Origin: Voacanga thouarsii
Lineage: Eukaryota > Streptophyta > Magnoliopsida > Gentianales > Apocynaceae
DNA: 64,000 nucleotides
Assembly: GCA_026120185.1 (NCBI GenBank)
Contig: JANUWF010001636.1
Coordinates: 3,511,501-3,575,500 of the forward strand
Direction of reading: 5' to 3'
Of this stretch, positions 1 to 10,402 are shown piece after piece; the stretch's first letter is position 1; every line of letters begins with the position of its first letter. Under the pieces are notes generated by a model. That model was given only the letters and a program-made list of their open reading frames with translations, was not told where the DNA came from and did not search any database. Made by a program: the position numbers and the translations under genes.

Positions 1-345
1 CCGGTAAAGGCTTCGCCAATCTTAGCAAGATTTTTCCAGAAGAGAGGTTTATGAGGATAGTCCCTAGGAATGTAAACATCGGTGCGCTGCCAAGGAGCGT
101 TTCGAGGGTCTGAGAAAATTAAACAGTTGACGAGATTCTTGTTAGCAAGTATTATTTGTAAATCTAAATGATTTTTCCAGCAGAAGGCAATGCTTCTAGA
201 AAGGCCAGAAGCACGGCTGAAGCTTTGGGAAGGAAAGAGGTTTTGGTTTCGGCAAAAACAGAATGGAAGGTTAGAGAGCCCCTGCAGTTCCAAAACACCA
301 ATCATTTCCCTGCTAAGGACCTGGTTAGGCTCTCGCCTCTCCTTT
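1..345 (-). mobile_element. LINE (L1-type) endonuclease fragment, broken, runs off the left edge
   Basis: Read on the minus strand, the segment begins with the hallmark WNCRG of plant LINE ORF2 apurinic endonuclease (plus positions about 278-295). A shift of frame near 200 is needed to continue into a stretch containing FCWKNHLDLQIILANKN and, nearest the edge, TDVYIPRDYPHKPLFWK followed by LAKIGEAF. These match the order of conserved blocks in plant non-LTR retrotransposon endonucleases (the WxNH.DLEI and PLFW..LAKIGE regions). The reading frame is broken at least once and has a stop (TAG near 168), so it is not functional. The rest of ORF2, including reverse transcriptase, would lie outside the window to the left. 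Family assignment is from motif recognition only. Confidence 0.72.
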
Positions 346-1073
346 TCTTTCCATCCAACTCCCTCAATCTAAGCACACTGTAAAATTCGCTATTAGTACT
401 TAAAATACCATCTCGTCACACATTTCATTGCATTTGGTAACAGCTTCCTTTACCGTTACTTTAGGGGCCAGGTTGATATCCAATCTATAATAAATTGATC
501 AGATAAATGCTGTTTTACCAACATTTACCATTCGCGTGTTAGCGGGATTTGAACAGTTGGCAATGAAAAAAATAAAAAAGCATTCGGGCCACTGTCCTTT
601 TCTCCTACCATAACAAACTTGTCCCTTGGTAAATAGTATGTCTGGAATTTAACAGATATTATCCAACTATGGAAAAAGGAAAGCATGTTGTCCATCTCGA
701 ACTTTGCAGGGAGTTATAAAGCTGCAATGATGCAGTTATTGCAGCTGTGGACAAGCATATAACAAGATTCTGACCCATTCCTCTTACTTTCATTGCTATA
801 TAAGATTAGAGTTACATGTAACAAAGTTCACTGTGGCAATAATGGCCATCTATAAATGCCAAGAAAACAAGAAATCAGAAATATTTGAAACAATTAAACC
901 TAATACTACACCTTTTTGGGCATTAACCGCAAAAATCATCTTAACTCCACTACTCCCACCTTTATTCAATTTTGTCAATCCTCCCTCCCCACTAAATGAT
1001 ACAGATTCTCCTCTCCAGATAACTCATGGATATGAACCCAGTGGCCTATTCTTACCAAAGAAGGAACTCCAAT
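346..1073 (-). other. 3' flank / probable 3'UTR of the DLN-motif gene
   Basis: No open frame with coding character is seen on either strand. The right part, next to the stop codon at 1074, is expected to be the 3' untranslated region of the minus-strand gene. The exact poly(A) site cannot be placed. A plus-strand open stretch at 833-1198 mostly overlaps this UTR and the end of the real gene and has no recognisable motif. Confidence 0.4.
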
Positions 1074-3341
1074 CTATTTCCATGGGGGACGGGGTTTATA
1101 TTGCCAAGCCTCCCATCCCAATTCTGGTTCTTTTCGTTTCACACCACCTCCTGAACTGCTTGATAGTTGTGAACTGGACTTCAACTGATCATCAATAGAT
1201 CGAGCCTGCCCTAGGTTCAAAAATTGTCTCAAACCTCCATTTTCTCTACTCCCTCCCTCAAGTATCAGACCGCTATTGAGATCTAAGCTATTACGAGATG
1301 GACCAGCCCCATTTGAACCAGGAAAGTCAGCAATGCTCATCATGAATGGTGGTTGAGGGAAGGCAGGAGGAAGTGCTGAAGCAGAGCCAATAGCATGAGG
1401 AGTAACATGTGCTCCTCTGGAGTCCAACATGTAAGAAGGACTAGGGCCACCAGGTCCATACACCCCAGAAGAAAAAGCAACAGCCGCCCCTGATGTAAGG
1501 CCATAATGGGAATATGGGACTGGAGATCCAATTCCAAGAAGACCCCCTGTTGGCAAACTGACATCAAGAGCTGGCTCTGGATTCCTCCCATTCAGCAAAG
1601 GATGAGACTGAGGGACAAAATCTTTTCGATTCACCTCCACCTTCATGCCCATAATGGATATCACATTGTCATTCGATTTTTTAACAGCAGGAGCACTAAA
1701 GTTCTGAGATACCTTAATTAAGTAGGGATGCTCTGAAGATTCATTGGCAAACGATGGCTGGTCATTCAGATCAATGTTCCTCAGAGAAGGCTGCTTAGAT
1801 GATGATGAAGAAGAAGGGGACCGACTGTGATAGCCATTCCTCCGTTGGAGGAAATGTCCCTCTGGCTGCCAGTCTAAGGAAGCATCACCATCATCAGTCA
1901 CACGATTCAGATCCAACTCAAGCCTTTCCGATATTCTCTGACTAACTTCAACAGAAGATTCCCCAGAAGGTAGACCAGATGACCCTGGAATTTGTTTTTC
2001 CAGTAGTGGATCAGCAGTTTTGTCGTCGACACTTCCATCAACATTCAAATCAATATCTAGACAGCCATCCCGTTGTTTTGAGCTGCTGTTGCTTCCTCCA
2101 GTTGAATGAGCCTTATCTCCTTCAGGAATTCGTCGAGGTGATGCTGGTCGAAAAGCACTTGTGGCAGCTGATCCTTTCCATCCAAGACTGCCTTCAAATT
2201 TCAATGGGGCAATTGGCAATCCAGGAGCTGCTGCAGCCCTTGAAGCAGAAACAACAGAAATAGGTGTAGAAATAGGATTTTCTAGTCGGTCTATGTCCTC
2301 TGAGCAAACTTCTTGATTCAGATCAAAGTCAGAGAGACCTTTCTCCAAGTTGGCCGGTAGTTCTTGAGCCACTTCAGTAACCTGAGAGCATTCTATCTCT
2401 TGTGTACCCTTCACTGGTTCAGCATCCACACTTTCTCCACTAATTGCTGGATCTTCCCCAAGTGCTGAAGCTTCAGCTGAGAAATCTAGTCCAGCTGGAA
2501 CCTCCTCAGATGTCTCTTCTCGAGCTCGGGATTCAGTTTCATGGGCAGAGTCTGGACTATCTGGCTGTTGACTTCCACTTTCTGGTGCTTTATCGGAAGA
2601 ACTGCAACTTTGTTCTCTACGGTCACCCACCTCTCTCTCCACCTCTATGGCAACTTGACGAGCAACTTCAAGCGGATCCACCATATCATAATCTAGCTCA
2701 ACATTAGATTTCTTTCTAATCATATCACGATCTTTGGTACCAATTTCTGCTTTTTCAAATTCATCAATATCCACCGGATGACCTGTATTTCGAGTACTTA
2801 TATGCGGCTCAACTTCATCAACGTGCCCAGCATCTTCTATCCTAGATAAATATGTTGCGGAATCACTCACATTTCCTAAACTATGTTCATGGCTAGAAGA
2901 CTCCTGCAATACCTTAGTGCTTGAATTTCCTCCTTTACTTCTGGCAACCACTGCACCATCATAATCATTTGCAGATCCAGAATCCCTAGTCCCAGTCGCC
3001 TCAGTCACAACTGCCCTTGCATCATTAAAAGTGTCAGCTTTCCAACAAGAATCATCGTCATTGGCATCATCACCCTGTGCCTGCAAACCAGGTTCTGCCG
3101 AGCAATCCAAATTATCGGCTGCATCAGCACTTGAAGCAAGAGCTCCATCCTCTAAAGGCCTAGAAACTTCATCTGCATCTAATTTCTTAGGAGAATTCCC
3201 AACTCTGTCTACCTGCTCTATATCATCAGTAGATTCTAACTTAGAAGCATCCATCTGCTTATTAAGACTATCCTGTTTCAATTGTGTGGAACTGCAAACT
3301 TCACTTGAGGCACTGCTTTGACAATGATTTGGAGTCTCCAT
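1074..3341 (-). CDS. DLN/EAR-motif-rich nuclear protein, related to the C-terminal half of plant TFIIS-N/LDLN proteins
   Basis: A single coding exon of 755 residues that is acidic and Ser-rich, with little predicted fold. Five DLN motifs are spread along it: FDLNQE (about residue 341), IDLNV (431), LDLNRV (477), IDLNDQP (524) and LDLNSG (689). IDLNDQP fits the DLNxxP form of the EAR repression motif, which recruits TOPLESS-type co-repressors. The protein ends in KRKEPELGWEAWQYKPRPPW plus K, a tail recalling the C-termini of plant BAH/TFIIS-N proteins (SUO type and At4g24200 type). Those relatives carry a TFIIS N-terminal domain before this region. Here no such domain is visible, and an in-frame TGA (3357-3359) lies just before the chosen ATG, so METPNHC is the first possible start in the spliced leader. 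Either this is a truncated paralogue, or another promoter and exon encode the domain elsewhere. Family link is moderate; nuclear repression is inferred. Confidence 0.8.
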   Translation of the reverse strand: METPNHCQSSASSEVCSSTQLKQDSLNKQMDASKLESTDDIEQVDRVGNSPKKLDADEVSRPLEDGALASSADAADNLDCSAEPGLQAQGDDANDDDSCWKADTFNDARAVVTEATGTRDSGSANDYDGAVVARSKGGNSSTKVLQESSSHEHSLGNVSDSATYLSRIEDAGHVDEVEPHISTRNTGHPVDIDEFEKAEIGTKDRDMIRKKSNVELDYDMVDPLEVARQVAIEVEREVGDRREQSCSSSDKAPESGSQQPDSPDSAHETESRAREETSEEVPAGLDFSAEASALGEDPAISGESVDAEPVKGTQEIECSQVTEVAQELPANLEKGLSDFDLNQEVCSEDIDRLENPISTPISVVSASRAAAAPGLPIAPLKFEGSLGWKGSAATSAFRPASPRRIPEGDKAHSTGGSNSSSKQRDGCLDIDLNVDGSVDDKTADPLLEKQIPGSSGLPSGESSVEVSQRISERLELDLNRVTDDGDASLDWQPEGHFLQRRNGYHSRSPSSSSSSKQPSLRNIDLNDQPSFANESSEHPYLIKVSQNFSAPAVKKSNDNVISIMGMKVEVNRKDFVPQSHPLLNGRNPEPALDVSLPTGGLLGIGSPVPYSHYGLTSGAAVAFSSGVYGPGGPSPSYMLDSRGAHVTPHAIGSASALPPAFPQPPFMMSIADFPGSNGAGPSRNSLDLNSGLILEGGSRENGGLRQFLNLGQARSIDDQLKSSSQLSSSSGGGVKRKEPELGWEAWQYKPRPPWK

Positions 3342-3356
3342 TTTAACCGAAAGATA

Positions 3357-3443
3357 TCATGAATTAGATATTCCAAGATCTAACAGCATCCTTGTAGTTA
3401 GCATCTACTGTCTCCTTGAGCCTTCAAGATGCAGATTCCCCAT
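3357..3443 (-). promoter_or_regulatory. Two abutting upstream ORFs in the leader of the DLN-motif gene
   Basis: In the leader exon directly before the main start, one uORF runs 3443-3405 (MGNLHLEGSRRQ, stop TAG). The next ATG follows that stop with no gap, giving a second uORF at 3404-3357 (MLTTRMLLDLGISNS, stop TGA). That TGA is in frame with the main ORF, which begins 15 nt later at 3341. Such an arrangement would normally lower translation of the main ORF and force re-initiation. This assumes the splice acceptor at 3462 is used. Confidence 0.6.
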
Positions 3444-3461
3444 GAATACTTTGCTTGCTCC

Positions 3462-5769
3462 CTGAAAAGTAACATTTTAGAATTAGAAAAGGATAAAGTG
3501 ATAGTGGTTGCTCATGCTCTTAAAGCATCACCTGTTATCTCCTCTCTACCTCAAAAGGGAGAAAACAATTGCACGAACATAAACAAACAATAGGGGGAAA
3601 GAAAAGGGAAATTAAGATTATCCAGTTTACAATCTCTGCTCAAAAAATTTGAAAATTTGAAAAAAAAAAGCGGTCCATCTCCTCCTAACATAAGTGGAAA
3701 AGAACAGTAGAACAATAAAACTGTAAATGTAGATCAAAGATGGGGTAGCAAAGCGAAGTGGAATTGGAAACACTAGCCAACAAAAGATCATCCAATGCAC
3801 AATATGTTCCAAAATCTCAGGGATCTCATCTCTGATCAAATATGACCAGCACACTTTTCTGACAGTTGTCCGGAATATGATCATACATACGTGTGTCTGC
3901 CTTTCTGGCACTAGGAATTGCAACAAAGCTTATTTATGCATTTATCTAACTCAACAGATTTAAGAATATACAATTATGGCAAGTTGCACCATGGAAAACA
4001 TGCTTGCAAGTGAGGGCAGGTAAGCAGAGAAACTATTATCTCATTTTTTTCATAAGGTGACGTGCTTTCAGATTAACTAGACGAGTAATATACAAAGAAG
4101 AGCTACAAGGGTAACACAGGAAGCGAACTCAACAATTTACAAATCATAAGCTGTCAAGAAATTTGTTGACCAGTACAAGGACCAAACTTACGCAAAATAC
4201 TGAGGCATCTAAACTTACATCAGAGAAAGTTTGGAAAAGTTCAATTATGTTAGACGTAATGTTTTGCTTTCATAAGGAAATAAACTAATCCACCGGCACA
4301 GCAGGGTTGTCATAGTTCAAATGTTAGGCCTGACACAAATAAAAGCAAATTATACCCTTTAGAAAACAGTGAATATCTGACATCAAACTTACCCCTTTTC
4401 AAATGCTAGGGTCAAGGGCAAAAAAATGTCAAGTCATTCTCATATCATAAAATCAAACTACTCTTGGCTAACTCAATCAGAACAGAGTCTAAAAAGACAC
4501 TTAATCCATTTGAGTTTGACCAAGCTACTCACATAATTGAAGAGACAGAAGGCATGAAAGAAACTCTCTTTACTAGTATCCATGAGCAGCATTCAAGTCA
4601 ACCCGAATTAAACAAATAAAATTAGTTGTAAATCTTAACCAATCTACTTCAAACTTGATTCTTAGAATCAATTGTTTTTGTAGAACAAATGATAGAGCTT
4701 ATAAAATCTTCAAAGAATGGAATTACATGATATGCATACACCACATAGAATATAAATTTCTATGTTTCATCAGATTTTTTACTTTTTGACTAGGTTGAAA
4801 CTCGTCCTACTTTCAGAAGTAAATCTGAGTTTTGTGTTTATAAGATTGATTAAGCAGCACCCCCACACATTTATGGATGCAACTAGTTAACCTTTACAAA
4901 ATTTCCAAGAGGCCTCTTATCAAGATGGTAACAAAAGAAGAAAAGAAACTAGAAACAGATAAAAATGCCACATCTATAAAAGCAGACTAGTTAACTTCGA
5001 CAAAGGTTCCTTTTTCACGAGGCCACTTAACAAGAAATTGATAAGATAAGAGGGCGGGGAACAAAAAAAGATCAACGGCAGCACAATCAAAACCAAGAAG
5101 AGAACAACAAAGGTGCAAATGTGAAACACTTGTAGCACTTACAACTTTTTCAGTCCGCTCTTGATCAAATTGGACAAGTGAATCAAACTAAAAGCTAAAA
5201 ACTTTCCAACAAAAATCACCAAAGAGCAGCCATATCAGTCCAGGGAATCTGAAAATCCCAAATTTACTTAATAAATGCACCCAAAGGAAGTAATCAACTT
5301 AAGCAAACCCGAATTTACAAACTTTTGTTGAAAATATAAAGGCAACTACAGCGCATATACTCAACGATCGACACCCCCGAACAAAAAGCCCGCAAAAACG
5401 ACGGGGTTTTATCACAAATGAAAACAAAAACACATTATACTAAATCCAAACGGCACCATAATTGGTTGGCCCTAAAAAATTCAATGTTTCAGATAATAAA
5501 GAGAGGGGGGGAAGAACCTCAAATTGAAACCCTAGATGAAAGCTCCCTAGGCGTTATCATGAATCTACCCCCATATACAAAAGAATACACAACTACAAGC
5601 ATGTGTATACAGAAGGAGGTAGATACAAGAGACAGTAGTTAAGATAGGTTATTAATGCAGCAAGATAAGAAATTAAAACGCCAATCCCAAACATAGAAGC
5701 AAAAATATATTCCACCAAATATCAAGGAATTATGGTATTTAGTAATACTAAAAAGGATATAGTAATTAC
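3462..5769 (-). other. Leader (5'UTR) intron of the DLN-motif gene
   Basis: A good donor (GAAGAAG then GTAATT, boundary 5770/5769) and a good acceptor (TTACTTTTCAG, boundary 3462/3461) delimit a 2.3-kb AT-rich stretch with no coding signal on the minus strand. Long leader introns are common in plant regulatory genes. The positions are inferred from splice consensus only. Confidence 0.55.
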
Positions 5770-6060
5770 CTTCTTCAAAATATGGAAAAACCCTAACTTG
5801 AAACTCCACTTCCAAACCGAAGGAGCTAAAAAATTGATTCCAATCTTTGAGTCTTTGTAGAAGAGCCCACTTTCCTTCTTGCAGGGCAAAATCTTTTCTC
5901 TCTGATTTCTTATTGATTTTCTATAAATACATAAAATAATAATTTCTCACTTCCTCTTCCAGACAGCGAATTTTTCCTCCCTTTACTTTGTTTTCTGTGT
6001 CTCTGTTGAAGACTTTTGCGTAGCACACAGAGAGAGAGAGAGAGAGAGAGGAAAGGAGAG
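5770..6060 (-). promoter_or_regulatory. Leader exon 1 and core promoter of the DLN-motif gene, with an AG/CT microsatellite
   Basis: The minus strand here is rich in CT, including an (AG)n/(CT)n run at 6029-6050. CT-rich tracts near the transcription start are typical of plant leaders. Exon 1 would end at 5770. The transcription start is not visible from sequence alone. A palindromic CACGTG-type element (ccacgtgcacacgtg, near 6183-6197) upstream could bind bZIP/bHLH factors. Confidence 0.4.
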
Positions 6061-9000
6061 AGAAAGAGAAAACGTTTGCTTGCTTAGCAAAGCTTTTCCT
6101 TTTCGATTTTCCCCTTTTTCAAATATTTTATTTCTACAATCCTTTTGCCCTCCTTGGTTTGCTTCTATGCAATTGGGTGCTGCCACGTGCACACGTGTCA
6201 GTCAGCTCAGACAACCGGAACTTTCAACTGGATATTCCGGTTCGGGTGGAAAGTGATGTGGGCCTTTTTTCTTTTAAATTAATAATCTATTTTGGAAAAG
6301 GGAATCAGATATGATATGATTTTCTTATATTTAACTTATTTAAAACAAATTGTTTAAGACTTTGATACATAACTTTAAAAAATATTAAATTTATAAAGTT
6401 TTGAGGAGAAAAATTAAACTAATATTTTAATGACATAATTTAGTAAAATGAAAAATGACGTGATTTAATAAAAGAATAATAATAAGAAAATAATTTAAAG
6501 AATAATAATACTATTTTGATTTCTAAAATAATATGTAATTGTGATGAAGAAAACACTTTTAAAATAATTTCTTAAAAAATTGGGAAAAGTATTACACGAG
6601 AAGTTGGATTAGACATGCATTAATAAACATTTAATATAAAAATTATTTTAGTATAATAAAAAAATACTATACGAATTGAGTAATTATTTTAAGTCAATTA
6701 ATAACATTAGTAATAGACTAATAGTTAAAAGTACATCTAAAAAAATATTCTTAATTATCTTAAAATTTGAATTATTATCTCAATACATAAATGAATTATA
6801 TTTTTATTGTAAAAAAGAAATGGAAAAGGGCGGAATGAGGAGAACACAACAATCAGCCAATAAGAGGTGCTAAAGCAAAGAGAATCTCCAAAAAAAAAAT
6901 TAAAAGAAGTTTTGAAATCAAGGAATTTTTAAATTTTAAAAATAAATAAATTATTATATTTTCTATATTAATTTAAAGGCCAATAATAAAACTCATAGAT
7001 TAATAAATTTTGTATTGTTTAAAGAAAATAATTAATTATGGAAGTTTATATAAAAAATTATTTTTAAAAATAGATATTTATTTTTAAATATATTAAAATA
7101 ATAATATTATTTTTCAAGTTTGATTATGAAAAAGACTTTTTTATTTGATTTTTTTTTTTTTTTGGTAAATGAAAAAGACTTTTTCATTGCAGAAAGGAAA
7201 GGTGGAGGAACTCTCTCTTCCCTGAAAAGGAAAGGAGCTTATCCTTGTCGCTGTCTTTGCGTTCCTACTCCTTGTCACGTGACCTGCCTCGTGCTATTGT
7301 CCCAGTAAGAAAATGAATTTTTTTTTTTTTTGGGGCAATTTATGTTCACTCACTCCTAATGTACTAGGTATGCGTGCACAAGTAAGAAGAAATGAAACCT
7401 CAGAGGAACAAATTAACGAGTGAAAGGGAATATAAAAGCGTCCCTTTGTCAAGTCCTATATTCATTTTTTTTTTTAATAAGGAAATCAAATCCTAGACCT
7501 TTTTTTTTTCCCCTAAGTAATCAAATCCTAGACTTAAGAATGGGATAAAGGAAGTTTGTCACTGTTCTCCTTCGAAAAATACTTGAGTGAATCTGATCCA
7601 CTGTGAATCACTGTATCAAGTGTTATATTATGTATATTGAAAGTTATATACTTATAGAAATATAGAATACTTTAAAGCGGTAGTTCACAATAGATCAAGT
7701 CCATCCAAATATTTTTCTTTTTTCTTCAACTTTATGATGTAACTCTTCTAGACACTTCAATTTTTTAAAATTTTAATTTTTTCCTTCGAATTTTAAAATA
7801 TGTAATTTTAACTTTTAAAATTTGAAATACTTAAAAAGAATAGTCATTTCTGCCAATTGAAATTGTTAAGTTCTCTCAAAAATTCATCACGCATGGCTTT
7901 CACATGACATGTTTTATAGGTATTTTCGTCCATTCACTACTCTATAGTGCTAAATTTTCCTCTAATTTTTATGAAGTAATTTTTGTATATGACAAAAAAG
8001 ACTATTATGACTTATACATCTCTCCTTTCAGATTTCTTCTCTATAGAGATGCCAAAAAAATTGTTATCCGCCAATAATTGAATTTGGGATTTCTTTGCGA
8101 TCCATGAGAATTGAATTTGATTTCTTTGTTTTGTTTCCTCGTCTTTATATTTAGGTTTTGTTTATTAAAATGGTAGAATTTGTGAATTTTCTTATATTGT
8201 TGGATTCGAAGATGTGCAAAAGAGTAATTTCAATATTATTGAGTTAAATAAGATGCATGGAGTCAAATCTTGAAATTATTGTTGATAATATAAAAAAATT
8301 CGAAGAGAAGATAACGAGATTAAAATTAAAAAATAATAGTTTGGACATAGAAAATAGTGAAATGAGGGTTAAAATATAATGGTTTTGTATTGCACTTAAA
8401 TTTTTATTATTAAAAGGTTAATTTTTTGGTGTTTTAAATGTTCAACAACTAAAATTACACATTTTACAATTCGAATGTAAAAATTAAAATTTGAGAAAGT
8501 TCACCGGTAGCTGATATATTTTATCTTTTTTTTAATAATATGAAAATATAAATATAAATTATAAATTTATAAACTACATGTTAGACATTATATTAGGACT
8601 CCTTTGGCAAAATTAATATTTGAAGATTAAAATTTAAATATTTAAGTATTGAATTTTAAAAATTAAAGTTTGAAATATGAAATTTTAATTCATTTTAATT
8701 CATTTTATTACAAATTAAATTAAATATAAAATAATATTAATAATTAGATAAATATTTAATATATTTAAATTACTAGTTAATAGTTATACCATCTACTCAT
8801 TATACTGATAGGAAAAAAGAAAATTAGAATTTAAACTTTGTTTATTTTTTTATATAATAAAAGATGAGATATGCAAATCGAAATCATTATTTATCGTCCA
8901 ACAAGAAGAATTTTTAACTAATTAAATTATCGCCTAATTATCATATTTGAATTTTAATTTCAGAAAAATTATAAATCAGGCAATCAATTAGTAAAACTAT

Positions 9001-10402
9001 TACAGCTCTCTATATCTATAAAAAAAGTAAGATATGGGCATTTTGGTACTTTTATATCCATATTATGAGTCTACTAGAGATTATGTGAGTGTGTAATATG
9101 GGTAAAATTCAGCAAATTAAATATGAAAGGCATTCTGAATCTGATGCCTCTGCAGTTGAGTCGGTGATTAGCCAGATTTTTCTTAATAAATGGAGGAATT
9201 CTTACATGAATCGTAAATCGGTGGACCAAACTGTATAATTTATGTTGCACGCAATACAATTCATTAATGCAGTTGATCCATGCTATAATTTTCCTAATGA
9301 ATGGAATGCATTTCCATTGAGTAATCAAAATGGATTATAGTTAATTTATAGCAATAGCCTAATCCTTAATTGAGGCAAATTAAGGAAGAGAATTGATGTA
9401 GTCAGAAAATGTTCCTTATTAATTGTACTATGATCTTCTGTTTTCACTCGGTCGAGAGGGCCATGGATATGCCCCCAGTCGGTAGCCATGAAACTTGAAA
9501 CCACACAGGAAGTCCTTTATAGAGGCCCACAAAGCTTTGAACCACCGCCAATGGTCTACTTAGTAATGTCAGTCAAACCCCATTGTCAAAAGTCTTCCTG
9601 CTTCCATTCCCCAAGGAAGTGTCGCTGGGGTTTCTGGAGCAGGAAGTAGTCAAAAGAGCCTTTAGGCTTTGGCTAATAACCAGTGTTCAATTATCTAACA
9701 CGCAATTTCAAAAAATATATATATATATATTTTTTAAAAAGTAATACATTCTATAATATTCTAATATAATTTAACAAGTTGATATGAATTTATACTTTTT
9801 TTTAATATAATAAAAAAAGTATATAAATAATTATAATAAAATAATATATTTATAACGCCATTTACCATAGTTAATTATTATTAATACTTATAACATACTT
9901 TTGGCTAAGAATAATCTTCACGCCAGTGATGGTCCAGGTCAAGCACTGAACAAATTCTGGATTTTAATCCCTAAAGAAACATTGAAAATCACCTTATTTT
10001 GCATTGTTTATAGGCTACAGCCACCATCCTACATTGTCTTCCTAAGTTGAAATGCACAAGTAATCAAGAAATCCATTAAACCGCTTTATCTGAGCACTGG
10101 GCACTAAAGAATGATGTGAAGTTATAAAAACCTGCACCTGTGTAGAACCCTTAGAGGTTAAAGATTATCGGGCTACATATTTAAGAGAAGATATAGATAC
10201 TGCTCCAGCATATTCAATACTAATGATAGAATAACAAGAAAAAGCAATATCCATAAGAGACTATACTCCACGAGTAGCTATTTGTTCCTAGGTTTATAAT
10301 GCAATCCCAGGTAAGGAGTTAAGAACTATTTTTAGCAAAAAACTTTACCACAAATACTATACTATACAACGTAAGGAATTTACAACATCTGCCAAGGTAT
10401 AA
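6061..10402. other. Intergenic spacer, AT-rich
   Basis: No gene was found. Most of it is very AT-rich. A more complex unique stretch at about 9380-9670 has no coding signal. Around 8595-8800 is one arm of a MITE also found at 25273-25824. The right end (about 10100-10402) should include the 3'UTR of the kinesin gene. Confidence 0.5.
8595..8800. mobile_element. Single arm of an AT-rich MITE
   Basis: The sequence starting with TTTGGCAAAATTAATATTTG and running through ATTAATAATTAGATAAATAT closely resembles the arms of the element at 25273-25824: the same order of AAATTTAAATATTTAAGTATT-type words, then AATTAAATATAAAATAATATTAATAATTAGAT. The opposite arm was not found, so this is a partial or decayed copy. 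Confidence 0.45.
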
